Below the pieces are notes generated by a model. The model was not told the DNA's origin, did no database searches, and saw only the letters and a program-made list of their open reading frames with translations. A stretch of DNA of 64,000 nt from Lineus longissimus (lineage: Eukaryota; Nemertea; Pilidiophora; Heteronemertea; Lineidae), in NCBI RefSeq assembly GCF_910592395.1, contig NC_088310.1, positions 14,331,501 to 14,395,500 on the forward strand, read 5' to 3'. A program made the position numbers and the translations under genes. Below are positions 58,111-64,000 of this stretch, in pieces; position 1 is the stretch's first letter, and every line of letters begins with the position of its first letter.

Positions 58111-60463
58111 ATAAGACTATTAATTCTGCTACAAACAAAATTCAAATGGCTTTACCTAGGTTGATATGTAAAGTCACAGAAAGTTTGGAATATATGATGA
58201 TTGTGAGGTACCTCAGACTTAGGTAAAACATGTGGCGGTTCTGTATGCTTTGCTAACTTTGCACAAATTATGTGGTCAATGCTGTGAGTGTGTATTCACC
58301 AGCGTCTGTCATCACCCCTGTGGGATTCTTATGTGCCACCCCAGTGGGGCGCCGAGGGTTGGGCTGGGGACCCGAACCAGAGTCGAGGGTTTATCGACAT
58401 ATTCATAATCCAAAAGAAGCTCCTGTTCATCTTTAGTATCCATTATTAGCAAATACAAATATCCAAGCAAGAACAAAGAAAGAATGAGGTCACAGCCACA
58501 AGAAAGCTGGAGCATTGACCAAACTGCATGAAAGCCAAGAGCACACTATGTATGTGTATAAAGTTCCGAAACATAGGCAACTGTAAGTTGGCCTATATCT
58601 CCTTTATCTTTAAAATGAAACGGCAAAGGGCCATTGTGCTCACTGTATAGATACTTTATTTGGTGGTTAGGAATTCATAGTTCATAGCCATTGCTCTTAC
58701 CTAGCCATAGTTACACTCAAATGGCCAATTGACACCATTTGACTTCTGTGACCTTGAAAATAAGGTCAAATCAAAAACCCGTAGGATAAGTGATGTATCC
58801 TTGCTAGGAGTAGGCCTACTAACCATTAAGATTTTATCAAAAACAAATCACTAATAAGCAATATATTGCACTTTTCACCTTTTTTAGTTTTGGCCCCCTT
58901 GTGGCCAACTTGAGAATAAGATCAGACCAAAATTCGGTGTCAGCAGTTATATGACGCAGGGAATCATCTTTACCAAATTTCAAGTTCATAGCTTTAGCGG
59001 TTAAGAAGCATGTCATAGTTACACTCAAACGGCCAATTGGGGATAATTTTTTTAAAACAGTAAGTTAAAGGGCCTTTTTTAATCAGCCACCCGTCCTTTT
59101 CACATAAAGTATTCTGAAATGCGACATGAAGATTATTAGGACTCGAACCGTGGTCCGGTGTATGATTCTGTCGGTTTGTCCATGAGTCGTATTCTAAACA
59201 AGAGGCCCAAGGGCCTGGCGCTCAGCTGACATTTTGTCCAAACCAGATATTGTACCAGTATGATACAAGATGGTGGATAAACTATATATGAGTGCAACAT
59301 GCCAAAAAACAACCCCATCAGAGGCATTTGGACGTGAAAGAAACGTGATCATAAGGTTTATTGCACTACTATGTAGCTACTATATAGCTAAAACATTGCT
59401 TTCAAGTTGCTAAATCTCCTACAATATCTATTCATCTTAAAAGCCAAGATCTCAAACAGCCAAAACTCTGATTTGCTCAATTGTCATTGGATGGAATGTC
59501 ATGATCAATAGTCATTAAGTAGACAGAAGGTTGCAACTGTAAAAAGAATTTGAATCCGTATAAACTAATTAGATTACTGGCGAGTCATTGTTTGTGAAAT
59601 TTTCAGACTTAACCTATTGCATTGTAATTGTCATCATACCCCAAGGATCCAAGATAATGACGAGAAAGTGCCAATTCAGCAGCATGTACAATCACCTGCC
59701 TTTGTTTAATACAATAACCACCTGCTACAGCCTGCATTACTTGAAGAGGTTAATGATAGCCACAACAAGGCACCTAAGGCATTTTCAGCATGTTCATACA
59801 AGGGTCATTCATGAAGTAATGCCACACAGAAGGATGATGCATGATGATGATGTAGCCTATAGCACAAGGTCCAATGGGTACAATCTGTGCTCTTCCAGAA
59901 AAAATATGGAGAAACATCCATGGAACTGATTCCAAGGAGACACTTCCCCAAGCACAGTATCAATACAAATCAGCCTATAAAATGACTGGTTTGGAATGAT
60001 ACCAAATGCAAATTAGAGAGAAGTTTCACAGACTGAACCTTAAGTCTATTAGCCTTCTGTGACTACCATGGCGATAAACCGAGGAAGGTCTTACAGAATG
60101 GACAAGTAGTCCTGTCAGCTCCCATTCGTTCATGAAATTAAACAAATGACCTTCAAAGTCAATCAATTCTATTCATTGGATGAAAATTTGTTTTTGCTTT
60201 TCATGTACAAAGGGAGAACCTCCCGTAAACACACACACCTTTGCAAACAGAAAATTTGTCCGAAAATAAATATGTTGGAATGATGGAACTATATAGGCTA
60301 TGATGAAGCAACAATATAGGCTCCCGACCATGCTGACTATCCTCAGAGGTACTAGACCAGTCAAGTCTCAAGAAGAGTTATCTCAAAGTCATACTGCCCA
60401 CAGGCTTTTGAGAAGGACTAGGCCTCTCCCCTGACATCCTGGCACCAGTATGTTGTTCACAAT
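58111..60463. other. Intron or flank with family A and B fragments and a tRNA-like box
   Basis: A degenerate family A copy runs from about 58612 (GGCAAAGGGCCATTGTGCTC, then CACTGTATAG) to about 59050, with a TGACCT block near 58738. On the minus strand, GGTTCGAGTCC at 59149-59139 is a perfect tRNA-type B box, probably from a SINE. A family B start lies at 59198. Nothing coding is recognised in 59.3-60.4 kb. Confidence 0.5.
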
Positions 60464-60737
60464 AAATCATCAATCAATCAAATATGACATTTCTAAAGCG
60501 CCCAAATTTGGTGAAAAATTTCACCAACTCTCAGGCGCCTTTGAAATACACTCGAAAAAGGTGTGCTTTTATCATCGTTCTAAAAGCTGCCTTTGACTCC
60601 GCAAGTCTAATGTGTGTGGGCAGCCCATTCCATAGGAGTGGCGCCGCCTTGTAGAAGGATCTGGCACCAAAACTCTGACTTAAACGACATAAAGCCTGAT
60701 CTCGGATGGATACTCCCCTGATCAAATGCCCATACAC
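60464..60737 (-). pseudogene. LINE RT C-terminal fragment with TTGA-repeat tail
   Basis: The minus-strand frame reads SFGARSFYKAAPLLWNGLP and KAAFRTMIKAHLFRVYF, the LINE C-terminal signature. It ends toward ATTTGATTGATTGATGATTT near 60464-60483. It is severely 5'-truncated and, by its different sequence, belongs to another lineage than the other two LINEs. Confidence 0.85.
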
Positions 60738-60805
60738 TCTAACAACGTTAATGTACGCCTTTCATAACTTCACAAATAGAATTTATATGATGATTACACA
60801 ATTAA

Positions 60806-62480
60806 CTAGAGGCCTGGCAGCCTGAATAGCTACGCTGGCGGAATTGAATAGCAAGGAATGAGATGAAGGACAAGAAAATGTAGCAAGTAGTATACGCGAG
60901 TACGAGAATGTAGGTTTCTGGTAGATAGGGAGATGTGGACAGACTAGATGGAATCAAGCTTAGACAAATGGGGCCAAATTCTTGAAGGGCATTCAGCTTA
61001 AAACAGCGTTTAACTACTGAATGGACAGATTTATGTCCTTCATGTAAATCTTCACAGAATATGAATCAGCCCTATAACTAATCAGGGGGAAGTTACACAC
61101 GTCTAACCCTTACACCCCCTTTATGAATTTGGCCCCTAGGGTGGATGACAGTTGTGAAGGTTTTATTTGAACTGGAGTGAATGAAGTAGTTGATGGGTTA
61201 TTTTATCACATCCGCTCTTCAATACGTTCAGTGCCTTTGCTCCAACTGCGCAAAACTGCCTTTCAATACCTAAAGTTTGTTACCATTAACGCGACTACCT
61301 TCCTCTAATTGCGTTCAAGTTCTTTAGTAAGTCATAAAAGTAGATCAGGGTGAACCTACCCTTAAACACTTCTAGTTTGATATCAAACATGGATGACACC
61401 TTTTGCCTTATCCGTCTCCAAGTGGGTCAGTTGGTAAGGAAAATGGATTAGCACAAACCTACTGTTCATTATCTTTAGTTTGATACCAAATACGACTACT
61501 TTAGCTGTAACAGTCTTAAAGTAGTTCTTGTGACAATGCCCTATTCCCTCCCATAAGGCTACAATGCAGTCTCTAGATTGTGACATGAGGCATGATGCCT
61601 TCTCTAACATCACCCTCTGTTCTCATATCAATCAGGCTACAATGCGGTCTCTCACTTAATTGTGACATGAGGCATGATGCCATCTCTTGCATCACCCACT
61701 TCTCTTATATCAATCAGGCTACAACGAAGTCTTACTTGATTGTGACATCACGCCTGATAACGTCTCTTACATCACACTCTTCTCTTATATCGATCAGACT
61801 ACAATGTTGTCACTTACTCGATTGTGACATCACCCTCTTGTCTCATATCATTCAGGCGACAATGCAGTCTATTACTTGATTGTGACATGAGGCATGATGA
61901 CGTCTACATCACCATACCCCTTGCCTGACCTCTTCTGAAAAGGTGCTTGACTTTCAGTTGCAAGTTGCGGGAAATTTTCATGTAGAAACAATTTGGTTTC
62001 CTGGTATCAAATGATCAGACGCAGTGCCGTCTTTACACTGGCAGATAAACTAAACATAACGGACTCCAATTGTGCAGTGGATAATTTATTTTCAGAGGAA
62101 TAACCCTCTCTCAACCCATTGTCAAGCGCGACAGTAAAGGGGTAGGAATTTTAAGGGTTAAAGGTTGCATGTTCAAGAGTTTAGGTTTAATAGGCAAGCT
62201 TTATTTTTTGATATTACAATAAATAAAAATTCAGAGATGCCTTTTTCAATTTCAAGGCTTCTTTATTCAATCAACTTGTATAATACAGTAAAACAAGACC
62301 AATACGTTAAGGACAAATCAGCTAAGATACAGCGTCTTCTTTCCCGACCTTGTTAATCTCATGGCTGACTGGTTGATTGGTTTTGTGTCACCAGTTCCAC
62401 AGCATACACAGCAACACAATTTTGCCTGAGGAGACCACCGGAATGACTGGTAGATAATAGACTGCATCATCCTATAAACA
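60806..62480. repeat. 1.7-kb dispersed repeat (family C), copy 2
   Basis: This is a direct-orientation copy of 45384-47100, including the nested inverted-repeat element (about 60969-61137) and the roughly 80-bp tandem array (61555-61910). Small indels distinguish the copies, so neither is recent. Confidence 0.85.
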
Positions 62481-63018
62481 TGAGAAAAAATAGCACTATG
62501 TAAAATGAAATGGCCAGTGCCATTGTGCTCACCTGACGATATGAAAGGGAGAGTTTGATGAAGAACTTGTCATTGTTAGGGGTTAATCATGCAATAGTTG
62601 CTGGATAGTGTGGTTTGTCTTGAAAAAGTGGAGTTGGTCATATTGTTTTCCGCGTGCACATGTAACTGACGTTGGAATAAGTGAATCGTTATTTGTGGGA
62701 GAAGCTGAGAGATGTTTTCCGGCCAATTAAAACAGGTTTACATGTGTCTTACCTATTCGGTGACTATTGAAAATAAACAGCGCATTTACATTTTGTAAAA
62801 CCTGCTGTCATTGGCCGAAATTTCAAATGGGATGTACCTGTGGAATTGCGTGTGATTACGCTATTTTGAAAGGAGTATTTATCCTCGGTTTGTACTTGAT
62901 ACAAGAACAATTGAAGCAAGGAATGCACAGTATAGAATATGATGTACTGAGTAACTAGGTAGCAGTTTTTCTATTCCTTTTTGAGACAATAAAAGGTACA
63001 CATTTATGATGAAAGGCA
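62481..63018. other. Family A 5' end, then unannotated
   Basis: AAATGGCCAGTGCCATTGTG followed by GCTCACCTGA (near 62510-62538) is a family A start. The rest of that repeat is not recognised. No exon is seen. Confidence 0.5.
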
Positions 63019-63949
63019 AGGAGGATTCCACGGTGACGTCACGGCTTTTCCAAGATGGCGCTGCAGATTGTAAACAAACTCGATCCACGGCCAAGGGAAA
63101 ATCAAGTCATCAAATAAAGTTATATATTTCGCATCAAATCACAGTTATTAGTACTTTTCTGCTATGAAATAAGTCTTCAGACAATAAGTTATCATTTGAA
63201 TAATGGAAAGTGCTGTTTTGATGGGGAAAAATAGGGTTTTTAAAACCAATAGCCGGGCACCGATCTTCCAAAATTAGTGATGGTTTCAAAGCAGTCTCCC
63301 AGATATGGGGCAATCTCTTCATTACCATAATGGGATTTGGAGGTGTGGTTAAAGATTTTACAAGTTCGAGACCTGTAGAACCTAAAACTCACATAGATCC
63401 CCTCTATTTGTCGAGTTAGCACCCCTGTAAGATCATGCATTTTCGGACACTAGAACGAAATCTTCCTGCGGATATCGCGGTTTCGGTGATGATTTAAGGA
63501 GAAATTGACTGTTCATAGTGTTGTATGGGACAGAAATGAGTTCATACTTCATGAATACATGAATATTTTATGATATGGGCGGGCTTCTAAGTCAAAACAA
63601 TAACAAACTCAACTGCATCTCTACCGTGTATCGTTAGTGCATTGCCAAGTGTATTTCGTAGTGTATTTTAGCGGATACATTATTTCAGCACTTTGGCCAC
63701 GCCAAATGTCTTTTTTATTCGTGGAAGTGAATCTGCTCTGTAAATTTTATTTTACACAGGACGAATTCATACTAGGTATTGCAATATTTCATGTCTATTG
63801 GTGTTTTGGTGTACAGGAGAGCACCAGACAGTGGGACGTGGAGATGTGTTCAGTGCTGGTGCTGTCAGTAGACTGAATCTGATTGGCCATAGCGATCAGT
63901 AATATGGGATGTGATCACATGATGTGACGTCAACGCGGAATCCTCCTTG
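63019..63949. mobile_element. TIR element of about 930 bp with TGACGTCA-containing ends
   Basis: The left end CAAGGAGGATTCCACGGTGA runs into CGTCAC. The right end is its complement, GTGACGTCAACGCGGAATCC then TCCTTG (63923-63949), with about two mismatches. Each end therefore contains a CRE-like GTGACGTCA. A 20-codon ORF begins just inside the left end (ATGGCGCTGCAG at 63054). No transposase is recognised, so it is probably non-autonomous. Confidence 0.75.
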
Positions 63950-64000
63950 GATGAAAGGATGTGGTGTTGTGATCTTCAACAAGAGCCGGCAATTGTACTG

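Noticed and set aside
59098-59190. Minus-strand tRNA gene suggested by a perfect GGTTCGAGTCC B box
   Set aside because: No convincing A box, acceptor stem or cloverleaf; more likely a SINE remnant.

Overview
This window reads as non-coding-rich animal nuclear DNA. Genes are split by GT-AG introns, introns are kilobases long, and most of the sequence is transposable elements and short tandem repeats. The mix (an L2/CR1-type LINE, pogo-like elements, a Penelope-like element, stand-alone P2X7-ballast and THAP genes, and many TGACCT-rich interspersed repeats) suggests a marine invertebrate, probably an echinoderm/hemichordate-type deuterostome or a mollusc. The species cannot be fixed from the sequence.

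The main host gene is a UBR1/UBR2-like N-recognin E3 ubiquitin ligase on the minus strand. Seven exons with matching splice phases lie at 56290-56166, 40067-40021, 27990-27888, 24610-24313, 19473-19379, 18941-18688 and 8967-8818. They encode about 357 residues of the middle of the protein, up to the start of the RING region. The 5' exons lie beyond the right edge and the RING/C-terminal exons beyond the left edge. Nearly everything else appears to sit in its introns or flanks.

Layout: 1-2.8 kb, 5'-truncated LINE with one stop codon; 2.9-4.7 kb, broken pogo-type transposase; 5-8 kb, tandem and hairpin-ended repeats; 9-34 kb, UBR exons among copies of two hairpin-ended repeat families (A and B), a pogo-like MITE in two copies, foldback elements and a piggyBac-like fragment; 34-50 kb, a long family-B copy, a 21-bp minisatellite, a broken SAM-like gene and a 1.7-kb repeat that recurs at 60.8-62.5 kb; 50.6-56.0 kb, two DNA transposons nested in one family-A repeat; 57-58.1 kb, a Penelope-like 3' end with hammerhead-like motifs, arranged as an inverted repeat inside another TIR element; 63.0-63.95 kb, a further TIR element.

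The most interesting part is 50.6-56.0 kb. One element (50611-52205, about 130-bp inverted repeats) carries a gene of the 'GCDTTSR ... CXC' family. Beside it, a 3.65-kb element flanked by TTAA (52353-56008) carries two convergent genes: a three-exon gene for a stand-alone P2X7 ballast-type domain, and a THAP-domain gene with inactivating changes. The repeat sequence reads continuously across both insertions once they are removed. A second general result is that the hairpin-ended families have 5' subterminal motifs that match their own 3' hairpin arms, and the two change together between families.
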